A DNA stretch of 64,000 nt, from assembly GCA_014155875.1 (NCBI GenBank), contig JACEFZ010005090.1, positions 124,001 to 188,000 on the forward strand, written 5' to 3'. The notes under the pieces are model-generated. The model ran no database searches, was not told the origin of the DNA, and worked only from the letters and a program-made list of their open reading frames with translations. The DNA is from Cepaea nemoralis. Lineage: Eukaryota > Mollusca > Gastropoda > Stylommatophora > Helicidae. Positions within the stretch are counted from its first letter, which is position 1, and each line of letters opens with the position of its first letter. Below, in pieces: positions 21,399-49,989 of this stretch. Made by a program: the position numbers and the translations under genes.

Positions 21399-21805
21399 AT
21401 CGTTCAGGTCCACATCGATTGACGGACGTCAGTCGCGGCGATTGGGCAATCTTGAGCTATAGTCTACGATGGGTGACGTTGTAATATTCTGTTATGATAA
21501 TTTGGCTGTGTCCAACGTGTGCCGCGTGGTTACACACCCGCTTCACACGCCAGTGATCGGGGCTTGTTTCCGGATCCGGTCAGGGATATGCACTACTGAC
21601 GAGCTCAAACGATAGCGAAACTCGAGTATAGTGCTTCCATTTTGACGTGGATAGACCTTAGGTTCATACCAGAATACGATCGGCGTTGCCAGTAGTGGGT
21701 TGTGCTCAATATTTAAATTTCAAATCCCGAAACAACCAAATAAATTACTTCTGTCTTTTAGGCATTTAATCGAGTCTTTCTTTGACCTTTCTGTCAGTTT
21801 AATTT
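21399..21805. other. unassigned, relatively GC-rich
   Basis: CpG-containing sequence with TTACACACCCGCTTCACACG; perhaps an eroded SINE, but no match within the window. Confidence 0.3.
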
Positions 21806-22205
21806 AGTTTAGTGGATGGATCAACATCATGGCACACGGGTGTAACCCATAAGTGCTCCATTCTACTCCTAACTCAAGCCTGAGTCCGGAGAATCTCAGC
21901 TCAGTGCACGAACTCCCCGCAGCACCGGCAAGGATCCTGAAATACTTTGGGTAGATTTTTAACTCGAAATTTTGACCGGGTAGCGCCGTTAGGCTACTCT
22001 TTTTCGATTTCCAACTGCCAAGGGATTTTTTTACGTGCGCAACAATACACACAGGCATCCGATCTCACTACCCAGAGATCAGGGGAAATTTTGTCACTAG
22101 AAGTCTACATGAAAAAATCCCGGCCCTCACTGGGGCTTGAACCCGGGGCCTCCAGCATTTGAGGCGGACACCATGCCTCAAGACCACTCAGCCCCCTGAC
22201 TTGGC
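21806..22205 (-). repeat. SINE5 copy (tRNA head at right end)
   Basis: The minus strand begins GGGGCTGAGTGGTCTTGAGG (A box) and CCGGGTTCAAGCCCCAG (B box), then a body containing the complement of GCACGAACTCC. A second copy is at 60535-60920, about 90% alike. Confidence 0.85.
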
Positions 22206-22419
22206 TATATAAATAGCAACGGTCTCTGCAAACTTTAACATTTGTCCATTTTGTGTGTTAAACAAATTGTAGACTAAATTACTGTTAGCATATGTGATTT
22301 CTGTTTGAAGGATTTATCTTGTCGCTTTAGATTATGTTGTGTGATTTCTGCAGGAGAAATCTGATGAGATACAGTGACAAAATGTCCAAACAACTGTCTC
22401 TGTCTTCCTATGCAAACAG

Positions 22420-22740
22420 TGCAGGATTTACGTATAAGCTACACAAGCTATAGCTTGGGGCCCCCAAGACAGTGGGGGGCCCAAAAAAATATTGTCCGAG
22501 TGAGCAATTGTCATATATGTATACTTAAATATACTGCAGCATTATTAGTCCCAATGCTGCACGTCACGGACGTCCCATACTCTTCACCCAATTTTTTTAG
22601 CGCGTTTTTTCGAAGAACAAAGCGCTATTTGCCTAGGGTTTGCATTACCGATGACCGGGCCTCATAAAGGGGCCCCTTATAAAGGGCCCCATATTTCAAA
22701 TAGCTTAGGGCCTTATCAAGTCTAAATCCGGCCCTGTATG
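22420..22740. mobile_element. MITE-like element with imperfect inverted ends
   Basis: Left end GCAGGATTTACGTATAAGCT with AGCTTGGGGCCCCC, right end (complement) CAGGGCCGGATTTAGACTTG with AGCTATTTG and GGGGCCC. GC-rich GGGCCC blocks repeat inside. It resembles the abundant CAGGGCCGGATTTA class of non-autonomous DNA transposons, superfamily uncertain. Confidence 0.5.
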
Positions 22741-23029
22741 CAAATTCACTTTGGGAAAACACTTTTTTAAATTACGGACATATACAGTATCCACTGTCAT
22801 CGATGCTTCAATCATATTCTGAAGTTTATTTTGACTGTTTGATTTCAAGACAGTTCCATCATCTGATCATAAGTTCTTTATATAGTTTCCACCAACTTAA
22901 ATTCCCTTCTTACTTTCCCTTCGTCATCAAGAGCCTTCTCCACATCACAAGTCAGCTATGAGGCTGCAACAGCCGCTGGCCTGTGTCTTCATGGAACACT
23001 GATACATGCTTCTGCCAGTTTGGCTTCAC
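22741..23029. other. unassigned
   Basis: No recognisable coding or repeat structure. Confidence 0.3.
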
Positions 23030-23490
23030 TTTTGTCTATCCACATGTTCTCAATCAAATCCATCAGGTACAGTCTCCACAATGAAAGTTGGCTGCAATGG
23101 ATCTCTCTGTCAGACTGATGTTCGTCCATCTCTTGAAGTTATCTTCCCACTTGTATCGTTGTCTACCTCTTGCTCGCTTGCCCTCTACCTTGCTCCCCAA
23201 TATGGTTTTTATAAGAGTGTTATATCTTTTAACGTGAACGAAATATTTCACTTGCCTCTTGTTTATTTCTTTCATCGACTATCTTTTCATTCCAAGTTTT
23301 TCTAGAACGTCTGTATTCGATTGTTTCTGTTTCCATGAAATACGACAAATTCTTCTGTATATCCACATCTCCAGGGCCTCTATTCGACTTTCTAGTTGCT
23401 TGTTCAATGTCCGGGCTTCCGCACCATATATAGTGTTGAATATATGTAATACATGTTCTAAACCAGCACAATGGCTTACAGGATAGCGAG
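23030..23490 (-). pseudogene. RTE-type LINE C-terminal fragment
   Basis: Minus-strand pieces YGAEARTLNKQLESRIEALE, MWIYRRICRISW and KVKYF-type, GSKVEGKRARGRQRYKWEDN are the usual post-RT region of RTE-like elements. Stops break the frame. Confidence 0.72.
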
Positions 23491-23594
23491 ATGCTCAGTT
23501 TCATCATTCCCCATCATCCCGAGTTGAGCGTTCAAAATCAGCTGCGGCGGATTTACAAGATGACCACTTTTCACTGGTATTATTGAGTGAGGCA

Positions 23595-23745
23595 TTCCAC
23601 ATGATGGATGGATTGAGTCAGTTATATCGCACTGTTTCGTCAAGCCTGTGGTTCCATGCATCTGACCTCGACAAGCATTTTCTTTTTCAGATTTGCTTTC
23701 CCTAGCCGTTGACTGTCCCCAGTTCACCTACAAGGCAGCAGAGCA
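23595..23745 (-). repeat. orphan LINE-A-type 5' UTR unit
   Basis: CACTGTTTCGTCAAGCCTGTGG, GACTGTCCCCAGTTCACCTA and CAAGGCAGCAG match the 5' UTR doublet of LINE-A. It lies next to LINE-E rather than upstream of a LINE-A ORF. Confidence 0.7.
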
Positions 23746-24914
23746 GTACTGCACTTGTCAGTGTTTATGCTGATACACCATTTATTTGCCATGGAACTAA
23801 TGCATCTACAGCTCTTTGTAGTGATCTGGTGGCCACTGATGCATGTGCATTTGTGCTTCTTAGGACCAGGTCATCAGTGTACATTGCCGCTTCAATTCCA
23901 TGTGGTGGTTTGTCAATAAGGTTATTGATGTAGATTTAGGAAAGTGTGGGAGACAGAACTCCACCCCGGGGAACACCGTGATGCAGTAGTACTGTCTTGA
24001 TCTTGAGTCCATTTATCTGTACTCATGCTTTCTGTTGTGCAAGTATGCTTTCACCCATTTGTACAATCTTCAACTTACTTTACAGTTTCTCCATCAGACC
24101 TTCTTTCCAGTCGTTATCAAAGGCTTTCTTTAGATCTATCATGCCGCAAGCACCAGTTTCTTCTCTTGGAATGCTTCCTCAATTTTTTGAGCGAGGTAGG
24201 TAGTCTAATATTTCTTAGAGTAACACTGTCTACAGCCTGCCTGTTGTGACGTAAGAATGTTTTCACTTTCACTGTACCACTGCAGACTGTGATTGGTGAT
24301 GCGCTCCATTGTTTTGCAGTGAGGCTAATTGGTCTGTACATGGAGGGACTAGAACTGTCTTTCCCTGATTTGAGGAGAGGTATCATGATTGCTTTTCTCC
24401 AAACTTGTGGAACACTGCCTTAGGTCTAGCAGTTAGTGAAGAACTGCAGCAGCTTTGTTTTGGCCATTATTCCTAAGTTCTTGATCATTTCATTGGCGAT
24501 ACCATGAGCTCCTGGTGACTTTCTTATTTTCAGTTTTGATATTGTCAGCTCCAGTTCACTGATTGTGATAAGTGCCTCCAGCGCCTCATGTACTATTTCA
24601 TTCTGTCCTGTATGTTACCACTTCACTCGAATAATTTGCTGTTTCTTCTGGACTAATTTCTATGTTTTTATCTTGTGCAAATGAGTCCGCAAAATGATTA
24701 GCTGCTTGCTTTCCTGTTAAGATGTTTCCGTCTTTAAGTAGTGCAATCTTTGAGGTTTTTCCTGTGTCCTCGTTATTAAGTTGTTTTACTAGCTTCCACA
24801 ACTTTCTTGTGTCTCTTTCAAAGCTCAATGACTGTTGTCTCATGCCAGCTTTTCCGTCTAGACGGCAACTTGACCCTTTGCAATGTGGCTTTTGATTGCT
24901 GATGTTTATCGTGG

Positions 24915-25165
24915 TGCTCTGGCCGGCTCTGTAACATTCTGTTACGAATGTAATTCGTAATTCCGCCATCTATTATATGTTCGAAATACGGCCACGGGCG
25001 ATTTGGAAACAGGCCGCCTTGTTTTGGTTTCCATACAATGGTATGCGTGCCAGCCGTTTTGAAAGCAATGGCAAACTACTGCACGTAAACTTGCCTAGGA
25101 ATTACAAACAGAGAAATAATACTGCAGTTGACTGCTAAGTTGTGTATAAGATATGCTACTAACTC
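24915..25165 (+). repeat. SINE1 inserted in LINE-E
   Basis: GGCCGGCTCTGTAAC head, TATGTTCGAAATACGGCCAC B-box region, GAAAGCAATGGCAAACTACT body, GATATGC end. Confidence 0.75.
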
Positions 25166-25365
25166 TTGGCTGGGATTGGTCTCTGCTTACTTTCTACATA
25201 TTTCCACATCATTATGCATTTCTCTGGTTCACTACTCCAGTGTGGTTTATATTTCTCTCGAGCACCTGTTGATACTGTTTCTTGTGCTGCCTGTAGTATG
25301 CACTTGCTGAACTCTTCAACTACTTTACGTATGTCTTTATCTGTATTCAAATTTATAACCAGTTG

Positions 25366-26015
25366 AGTTGAGCTAAGAATCGACATCACTGCACTCTAGA
25401 CATTCCAGCACGCGTCTCGTCCCCTCGTTCAACAGCCTGCGAAGAATCATACTACAAATCGTTCCCACCGCTATCTGATTGAAAGTTCTCCTGGTCTCCC
25501 CTCTCAGTTTTGAGATTCTTCCAGAACCCCTACCTATCCCCCGCAATATCATTCTTTCCACATATGGGTTCTCAAACTGCATCCCCACCTTCTCCACCTG
25601 GTCTCACAGGCGCTCGACTACCTCTCCCTTCTCCATAGGCAATCTACCACCAAGAGATGCATACCCCGCCAGCCTATCAGCCTGCTCATTCCCCCCACAC
25701 TCCCGCGTGGTCATGGCAAAAGTATCCATACAATTCTCACAATCTGTGACCTCTGAAGCTAGGATAGCCATTCCACATGACACGTTCCTTTCTCCACCTT
25801 ACTAAGCATACTCCTTGAGTCCGTAATGAATGCAATGTGTGCTGCAATGGTCTCCTCTAACTAACGTCGTAGTTTCATATGCCAGACTCTCATATTTCAA
25901 GCATCGTCCATAGCCCCTAAAACCCCAACCACCTGTATGCTGGTGTAATGTTTGTACATTGTCCCGTCCGTTGATTATAGTTCCACCTCGAGTGGCTGCT
26001 GCTTTCACTTACAAG
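25366..26015 (-). pseudogene. LINE-B RNase H fragment nested in LINE-E
   Basis: Minus strand: LKYESLAYETTTLV, NEQADRLAG-type near 25680, then RTFNQIAVGTICSMILRRLL, ending SDVDS. LINE-E sequence resumes on both sides (25160-25365 and 26030 onward). Confidence 0.75.
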
Positions 26016-26415
26016 CATATTTTCTAGTTTGAAAGACTGGTCGATGGTCATTGCCACCGAGTTGTTCCCCAACATTCGTGTGATATTCCACTCCAGGTCT
26101 GGTGAATGACAATACAGGTTTTGGTCTCAGGTAGAAAGTATATGGGTCATAAAGATTAATCTATTCTCATCCTTCCGATCTCTCTCCGCCCTGGTCCATG
26201 TGATCAGAAGCTCCGAGTGGCTGTTGAAATCGCAACAAACAATCATAGTTTTTTTTTGTAATGAGGATGTGTCTAGTCTCTCGCATGGACAGTAGTAATT
26301 GGTCATATTTATATCTGTATTTTTTGTGCTGAGTTTAAAATTCTGATACTCTGCCCGTACCATGTATACTTAAATTTTAGAAGCAGTGATATTATTCTTT
26401 ACAAGGGACAGTATC

Positions 26416-26941
26416 TGTCAGGATCTTGCATTCGCAATCACACAGGCTCGTAATAACTAACAGATGTGATACAAACACTGTCACAGAATGATTATACGTG
26501 ACACACGGCGAATACAATGATAAACTCTTTATTCGCACTTCTCACTTGCCACAAACACTACAGGCATCGCGCAACCACAATGGTGATGCCATTATATAAT
26601 AAATATATACATGCAATGTATCAATACACAACTTACAACACAGGCGCACAGTCTTCTATACTCAAACAGACGTTCTCTCTAATAGCGTTCACTCACACAA
26701 GCTATACGAGCACACATTCCATCCACGTCTGTCCTGTACCACAGTCCGAGGCCGTCTGCCTTCTAACCGCAGTGAGTCCTCGTTGGTCGGGTTGCCTCCC
26801 TGCGTGGACTCCGTGTGCCACGCGATCCACTACTGACCGTTCTCGTCACTGCATAGTTAGTGCCGCTCACAGGTGTACCTGGCCGTAATTGCCAGGCGTT
26901 GATGATGAAGACACGGCAGATCTGGTGGGGAGATCCTGACA
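26416..26941. mobile_element. solo LTR with 5-bp target duplication
   Basis: Begins TGTCAGGATC and ends GATCCTGACA (TG...CA with inverted termini). GTATC is duplicated at 26411-26415 and 26942-26946. A TATA-like ATTATATAATAAATATA near 26590 fits a plus-oriented LTR. No internal gag-pol region is present, so recombination between two LTRs is likely. It splits LINE-E's endonuclease. Confidence 0.82.
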
Positions 26942-27270
26942 GTATCCCAGCCTTTCGCCAGTCTTATTTTCGGTCGTATCGGCAGCACTGGTAGCCTCTG
27001 ATTTTGAAGGTTGTTTTGATTTCAAATATTTTCGACAAATCGTAATTAGGCGACCGCCTCCGTATTAACGATGCTACATCTTGATGACTATGATGGGCTT
27101 GTATTCTACGATTTCCTGTGTGGAGTCTAAAAGATAGTGTACTTTCCTGTATTATGGAATATTGTGGGTAATTGATTCTTCTACTCTGGCCCATGCATAC
27201 TTTCTCTTCATCAATTTTGGCATCTTTCTGTGGGTCCTGTGGCAAAATCTTCCTTCATTAATCCGTTGTC

Positions 27271-27504
27271 AACTGCCTCAATTCCTGCAAAAATCATAAT
27301 GTGCAGGTATCCGCTGTAGCTGGGTTGTTCCGGTTAGGACACCCTTCAGTTTATTCTGAATGACCTTGAGACTTAATTAACATCCCGTCGCATATGAAGG
27401 TAAAGATAGATCCTTTGAATCTGTTTCCGAGATACCGTTGTAGCTTCCAGGTTAGAAAGTACATATTTAAAGGTTTGTATATTCCACCATACATGTTTTC
27501 AACA
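27271..27504. other. unassigned
   Basis: May be LINE-E 5' sequence; no match seen. Confidence 0.25.
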
Positions 27505-27725
27505 TATGGTCAGGTCTCCGTAATCCCGTATACTCGCGTGAGTAACGTGATGTGCGCGAGAAACGGTAGCGGTTCTCGCCACGTCGGTAACTTAGGGGTA
27601 TGTGAGCTGGTCGCTCAGAAATCAGTGGCAAACTATTGAGCGTAATCTTGCCTAGTACATCAACAACAGCTGAAAAATGCTGAAGTTGACTGTAAGGGAT
27701 ATGTAAAAAAAAAAAAAAAAAAAAG
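27505..27725 (+). repeat. SINE1 copy
   Basis: TCCGTAATCCCGTATACTCG, GGTAGCGGTTCTCGCCACG, GTCGCTCAGAAATCAGTGGC, ending GGGATATGT plus a 20-A tail. Confidence 0.82.
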
Positions 27726-28295
27726 TCGGATTTGACTGATATAGCGTATGACGGGAGACAGTACTTGCTTTATGTTAGTGCTGAATGTTGGGCGGCGCTC
27801 ACCAAACCCGACACCACACATTGTGCCAACGACTTCGGGCGGATGAGCGAAATTGGGAGGGTATAAGCCTTGCCCTAGTGCGAGGAAATACAACCTAAAG
27901 ACTGAATGTCATGGCAGGACAGACCATACCCCAAGCCTTAGTCGGCAACTGGTCTAGAATGGAAATTCCGACAGGCGAACAGTTAGAGCATTGCTTTGTT
28001 GGTACGATAGCTTCTGCAGCTTGTCTTACTCCAGCCGTATTGGTGTTACCTTTTCTCTGGAGTAAACTAGGCAGGCCGAGAGAGGGATCATGCTGCATGG
28101 GCAACGTATGGTTTCTAAATTGAGCCCAGACTTTGCGCTGTGGATATGTATAATTTTATTGTACAAACTATACTTACGTCACGGTCAAGATGGCAAGTTG
28201 CTTGTCATATTCCACCATGAGAGCTGCGATAGCGCCGTGGATATTACACTTGCCCGCTGATCCAGTGATCATGTGTGCGATTTCCCGTCAAGGTA
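27726..28295. other. unassigned, moderately GC-rich
   Basis: No reading frame with family features on either strand; 27750-28140 might be an unknown repeat. Confidence 0.3.
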
Positions 28296-28560
28296 TTATA
28301 TTAATCACCCCAAAAAAAAGTCGCTTAAAAGTCGACACGGTCGACTTCATTGCACCGGGTTTTACCCCATATGGCTCGGTCTCTTTCCGCAGCACGGAAA
28401 GCGTCACACAAAGCACGAACTCCGTAGCTTTTAGCGACGATCCACGGGAGTCTCCGAAATATTTAACTCGTAAACCGAAGGACGCGGCCCGGAATCGAAC
28501 CCACAACCTTCGGAGCACGAGTCAAACGGCTTGACCACTTCGCCACAGAGACTCCCATTA
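28296..28560 (-). repeat. SINE6 copy (tRNA head at right end)
   Basis: The minus strand starts GGAGTCTCTGTGGCGAAGTG (A box) and GTTGTGGGTTCGATTCCGGG (B box). The body has the complement of AGCACGAACTCCGTAGC. Related copies: 31965-32230 (+) and 55540-55825 (-). Confidence 0.88.
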
Positions 28561-28824
28561 ATATTATATTATATTATATATATATTATATTATATATATA
28601 CATTTATATTACATTAATCACATCACCCATCAAGTGGCGATTGTCTATAAAATTGTTGCTTGCACCATATACTCTATACGTAGGGTTGCCAGGCGTCCTG
28701 CAAAAAGAGGACATGTCCTCCTTTTCAGCATAATATTCTCCTTCTGGCAGGCAAACCTAAACACCTTTAAAATGTCCAGCTTTTCTTAAATTTAAAAAAA
28801 ATATTCTATGAGTAATTAATAAAG

Positions 28825-29040
28825 GCGGTCTCTGTGGCTAAGGTCTTGCGAACGCGGTTTGTTAGCCCGTATACCCGGGTTCGAATCACAGCGGTGCTGG
28901 TTTTTTCGAAAAAGGTATAGGAGCCGGTCGTTCAGAAAGCAATGGCAAACTACTGAACGTAACACTTGCCTAGTACATCAATAGCAGCTGAAAATGCTGT
29001 TGTTGACTGCAACGTCCCGTAAGGAATACGAATTAATAAA
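28825..29040 (+). repeat. SINE1 copy with clear A and B boxes
   Basis: GGCGGTCTCTGTGGCTAAGG (A box region), CCCGGGTTCGAATCACAGC (B box), GAAAGCAATGGCAAACTACT, and end GTAAGGAATACGAATTAAT. The best copy for recognising the tRNA origin. Confidence 0.88.
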
Positions 29041-29070
29041 GATTTTTTTTTGGTTGCATATCCCTTACAG

Positions 29071-30364
29071 AATGTGATCAACATAGAACAATTAGTATAA
29101 TGAGTCACATCACAAAGATTTTGTTACGAATTATCATGCAAAGAGTGAGGAAGAAAATACAACCTGAAATAGGGGAAGAACAATGTGGTTTTGTAGAAGG
29201 AAAGGGTACAGTAAATGCTGTGTATATGCTGCGAACAGTTATTGAACGTGCTTTAGAAGTAAACAAGGATATACATCTTTGCTTTATTGACTACACAAAG
29301 GCTTTTGATAGAGTTAGACATGTCAACATTGTGGATATGCTTGCAGATCTACAAATTGATGGGAAAGGCATTAGACTTATAAAAAACATATATTGGAAAC
29401 AACAAGCTGCCATAAGGATTGATAATGAAGTAGGACAATACCAACCTATTAAGAGAGGTGTTAGGCAGGGATGTGTAATGTCTCCAGATCTTTTTTCCCT
29501 ATACAGTGAAAATATTTTCAGAAATGTAGAAGACCTAAATGGAATCAGCATTGGAGGACGAAACATAAATAACATTAGATATGCAGATGATACAGTATTG
29601 ATTGCAGACAATGCACAGGATCTGCAACAATTAGTAGACGCTGTGGTTGTTCATAGTGAGCAGCTGGGGTTGGAATTAAATTGTAGGAAGACACAGGTTA
29701 TGGTCGTCACTAGGAAGAATGAAGTACCACAATGTAATATACAAGTAAATGGGAATATTCTTCAACAAGTGAATCGGTTCAATTATCTCAGAACAGTCAT
29801 AACATCTGATGGCAGATGCCTTGAAGAGATTAGAACAAGAATCGCCATTGCGAAAGTAGCCTTTAGCAAGATGAAAAACATTCTGACCAATAAAATGATG
29901 TCAATTGAAACGAGAAAAAGAGTGTTGAGGGGATACATAGAGCCTGTTCTTTTGTATGGATGTGAAACTTGGACAATGTGCAGTCAAGCAGAAAAACATC
30001 TGATGGCTGCAGAAATGTGGTTTCTGAGGAAAATGCAAAGAATACCATGGACAGATAGAAAAACCAATGACCAAGTACTACAAGAGACAAATGAAAATCG
30101 TAGATTGATTAGAGAAATTAGACGTAGACAGTCAAAAATTTTTGGACATGTTATGAGAAGAAATGGACTGGAGAACTTAGTGACAGCTGGCAAGATCGAA
30201 GGGAACAGACCAAGAGGAAGACCGAGAGGAAAATACCTGGATGGCTTGGCCACATGGCATGGACGAGACAGGAACACTGAGCTGATCCACGACTCTGGTG
30301 ATCGAGTGAAATGGCGAATCATGACCGCCCACGCTTTCCGGCATGGCACATGATTGATTGATTG
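29071..30364 (+). mobile_element. RTE-type LINE, 5'-truncated, with target-site duplication
   Basis: ATCCCTTACAG (11 bp) lies at both 29060-29070 and 30365-30375. The 3' end is a short TGAT repeat tail after the stop, typical of RTE elements. Its target was a SINE1. Confidence 0.9.
29100..30353 (+). CDS. RTE-type reverse transcriptase, 5'-truncated, frame open
   Basis: 417 codons from the first internal Met; the frame is open to the truncation at 29071 (CDQHRTISI precedes). Motifs: FIDYTKAFDRV (62-72), GVRQGCVMSPDLFSLY (120-135), IGGRNINNIRYADD with catalytic YADD at 161-164, then LLYGCETWT and a basic tail GRPRGRPRGKYLDGLA-like. GGRNINN and YADD are typical of RTE/BovB-like elements. The endonuclease is lost, so it is not autonomous, but no stop or shift interrupts the RT. 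It makes (or made) no host product. Confidence 0.88.
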   Translation: MSHITKILLRIIMQRVRKKIQPEIGEEQCGFVEGKGTVNAVYMLRTVIERALEVNKDIHLCFIDYTKAFDRVRHVNIVDMLADLQIDGKGIRLIKNIYWKQQAAIRIDNEVGQYQPIKRGVRQGCVMSPDLFSLYSENIFRNVEDLNGISIGGRNINNIRYADDTVLIADNAQDLQQLVDAVVVHSEQLGLELNCRKTQVMVVTRKNEVPQCNIQVNGNILQQVNRFNYLRTVITSDGRCLEEIRTRIAIAKVAFSKMKNILTNKMMSIETRKRVLRGYIEPVLLYGCETWTMCSQAEKHLMAAEMWFLRKMQRIPWTDRKTNDQVLQETNENRRLIREIRRRQSKIFGHVMRRNGLENLVTAGKIEGNRPRGRPRGKYLDGLATWHGRDRNTELIHDSGDRVKWRIMTAHAFRHGT

Positions 30365-30869
30365 ATCCCTTACAGGACGTTGCAGTCAACACTAGCATTT
30401 GTCAGTTGCTGTTGATGTACTAGGCAAGATTACGCTCAGTAGTTTGCTATTGCTTTCTGAGCGACCGGCTCACATACCCCTAAGTTACCGACGCGGCGAG
30501 AACCGCTACCGTTTCTCGCACACATCACGTTACTCACGAGAGTTTACGGGATTACGGAGAAAGACGTAAACACCTAGGCCAGGGAGCCGGCCTAATTGTA
30601 CAATCGTCTGTTTAAATAATGTGATTTTAGCATTTTGTAAAAGGCCTCCATTGAATTTATATTTATTTTTTAGCATGATTGTTTCTTGGTCGATTCTAAC
30701 AGTAAGATACACTTATTGGCAGCTATTGTAATAAAATTGTACTGATTGTGGGTTTAATCTGGAACGATTCAAATAAAACATTCAATATGTCTTCCTTTGT
30801 CCTCTTTTTTTTTTTTTTTTGGGGGGGGGGGGGGGGGTCTTATTATGTCCTCCTTTTGGTGCCCACGTA

Positions 30870-31142
30870 CGTGGCAACCCTACCTATAACTTACTATAAG
30901 TATCATAACTTGGAAAAGGGTTCCTTACATTTACTATGCACTGCCTTTTGAATCTCCATTCTAGAAGCAGGCATGAAGCACGGATAGTAGCGTCCCCTTG
31001 GTTATTTGTGGCGCCATCTATTTCCATAGCAACGTTTGATGCACAGATCGCCAATAGTTATCGACACACGCTACAAACAGTAAACAAGACCGCCCAGAAA
31101 TTGCCGCCTTTCACACTATCTGAACCTCAGATTCCAGGCAGG
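30870..31142 (+). promoter_or_regulatory. 5' flank / probable 5' UTR of tektin-4
   Basis: About 270 bp of non-repetitive sequence lie between the TIR-like end near 30885 and the tektin ATG. No clear TATA box is seen. A reading frame continuous with tektin is open from 30936, so a longer N-terminus cannot be excluded by eye. The transcription start is unknown. Confidence 0.35.
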
Positions 31143-49243
<18,101 letters not shown>

Positions 49244-49412
49244 TTACATGTTGCTGCAATGAACAACATCAATTAGGGCTTCGGAAACACTCCTACATAC
49301 ACACCTAGCCAATGTTTTTTATACTAGTTTCACTGTTTTTTAGATACCATTTTATATCATGAGTTTCCATGTATGTAATTCACTGAGCTTTGGAACTGCT
49401 TAGCTTTTTTAG

Positions 49413-49655
49413 TTAGTTGCATATCCTGTACAAGACGTTGCAGTCGATCCCAGTATTCTTTTGCTGTTTGTGATCTCTTGGCAAATTTATGTTCAGTAGT
49501 TTGCCATTGCTTTCTGAACGACTAGCACTCATACCTTTATATGGGAAACCAACGCAAGGCAGTCTGCTTCTAAATCGCTCGCAGCTGTGTTTCAAACGCG
49601 ATATGCAAGATTACGAATTGTGTCCATAACGCCTTCGCTACGGAGCCGGCAGCTT
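49413..49655 (-). repeat. SINE1 copy just 3' of tektin-4
   Basis: GTTGCATATCCTGTACAAGA (complement of the SINE1 end) to CTTCGCTACGGAGCCGGC (complement of the head). Confidence 0.85.
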
Positions 49656-49659
49656 TGTT

Positions 49660-49915
49660 ACCTGACAATAAATGCCTGCAATTATTAGCCTGACAATAAA
49701 TACCTGGTATTATTAGCCTGATAATAAATGCCTGATAATAAATGCCTGACAATAAACGCCTGAAACGATTAGCCAGCCTGACAATAAATGCCTAACAATA
49801 AACGCCTGAAACGATTAGCCAGCCTGACAATAAATGCCTGAAATTATTAGCCTGACAATAAATGCTTGGGATTATTAACCTGACAATAAATGGCTGAAAT
49901 GATTAGCCTGAGATT
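49660..49915. repeat. about 28-bp minisatellite carrying AATAAA
   Basis: Units of CCTGACAATAAATGCCTGAA with ATTATTAG; about nine AATAAA hexamers. First AATAAA after the tektin-4 stop is at 49667-49672. Confidence 0.88.
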
Positions 49916-49989
49916 AAGCATGCTCTTTCCTCTTAATTATTTTCTAGAGTTAAGGAATTATCACAAGGAATTATCATGTCCTGTGCTTT

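Larger units (their letters stand above)
23746..27270 (-). pseudogene. LINE-E, degenerate LINE-A relative with nested insertions
   Basis: Ordered minus-strand remnants: endonuclease start near 27000 (FKIRGYQCCRYDRK, cf. SVRGYQATRFDR), endonuclease middle at 26127-26363 (VCCDFNSHSE), end near 26050, linker at 25159-25389 (TGAREKYKPHW), ILTGKQAANHFADSF at 24598-24969, RT motif MYRPISLT near 24330, and TDDLVLRS near 23870. It ends before RNase H. It carries a solo LTR, a LINE-B fragment and a SINE1. Confidence 0.78.
29050..30610 (-). repeat. SINE1 split by the RTE LINE
   Basis: The reversed SINE1 3' end GTTGCATATCCCTTACAG sits at 29053-29070. The rest (CCCTTACAGGACGTTGCAGT through GAGCCGGCC) is at 30367-30600, on the other side of the LINE. 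Confidence 0.85.
28684..30885. mobile_element. possible TIR element enclosing nested SINE/LINE insertions
   Basis: TAGGGTTGCCA at 28684 is repeated inverted as TGGCAACCCTA at about 30875-30885, and TGTCCTCCTTTT is found near both ends. If real, the original element was short and was inflated by the SINE1 copies and the RTE. No clear target duplication was seen. Confidence 0.4.

Noticed and set aside
21399..21805. Possible unique gene in a CpG-containing stretch
   Set aside because: No open frame beyond about 60 codons with plausible composition and no splice logic.
28825..28900. A genuine tRNA gene at the SINE1 head
   Set aside because: A and B boxes are present but the cloverleaf cannot be completed and the sequence continues into the SINE body seen in many copies.
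30936..31142. N-terminal 69-residue extension of tektin-4
   Set aside because: Open and in frame, but unlike tektin N-termini, and the ATG at 31143 has a better context and position.
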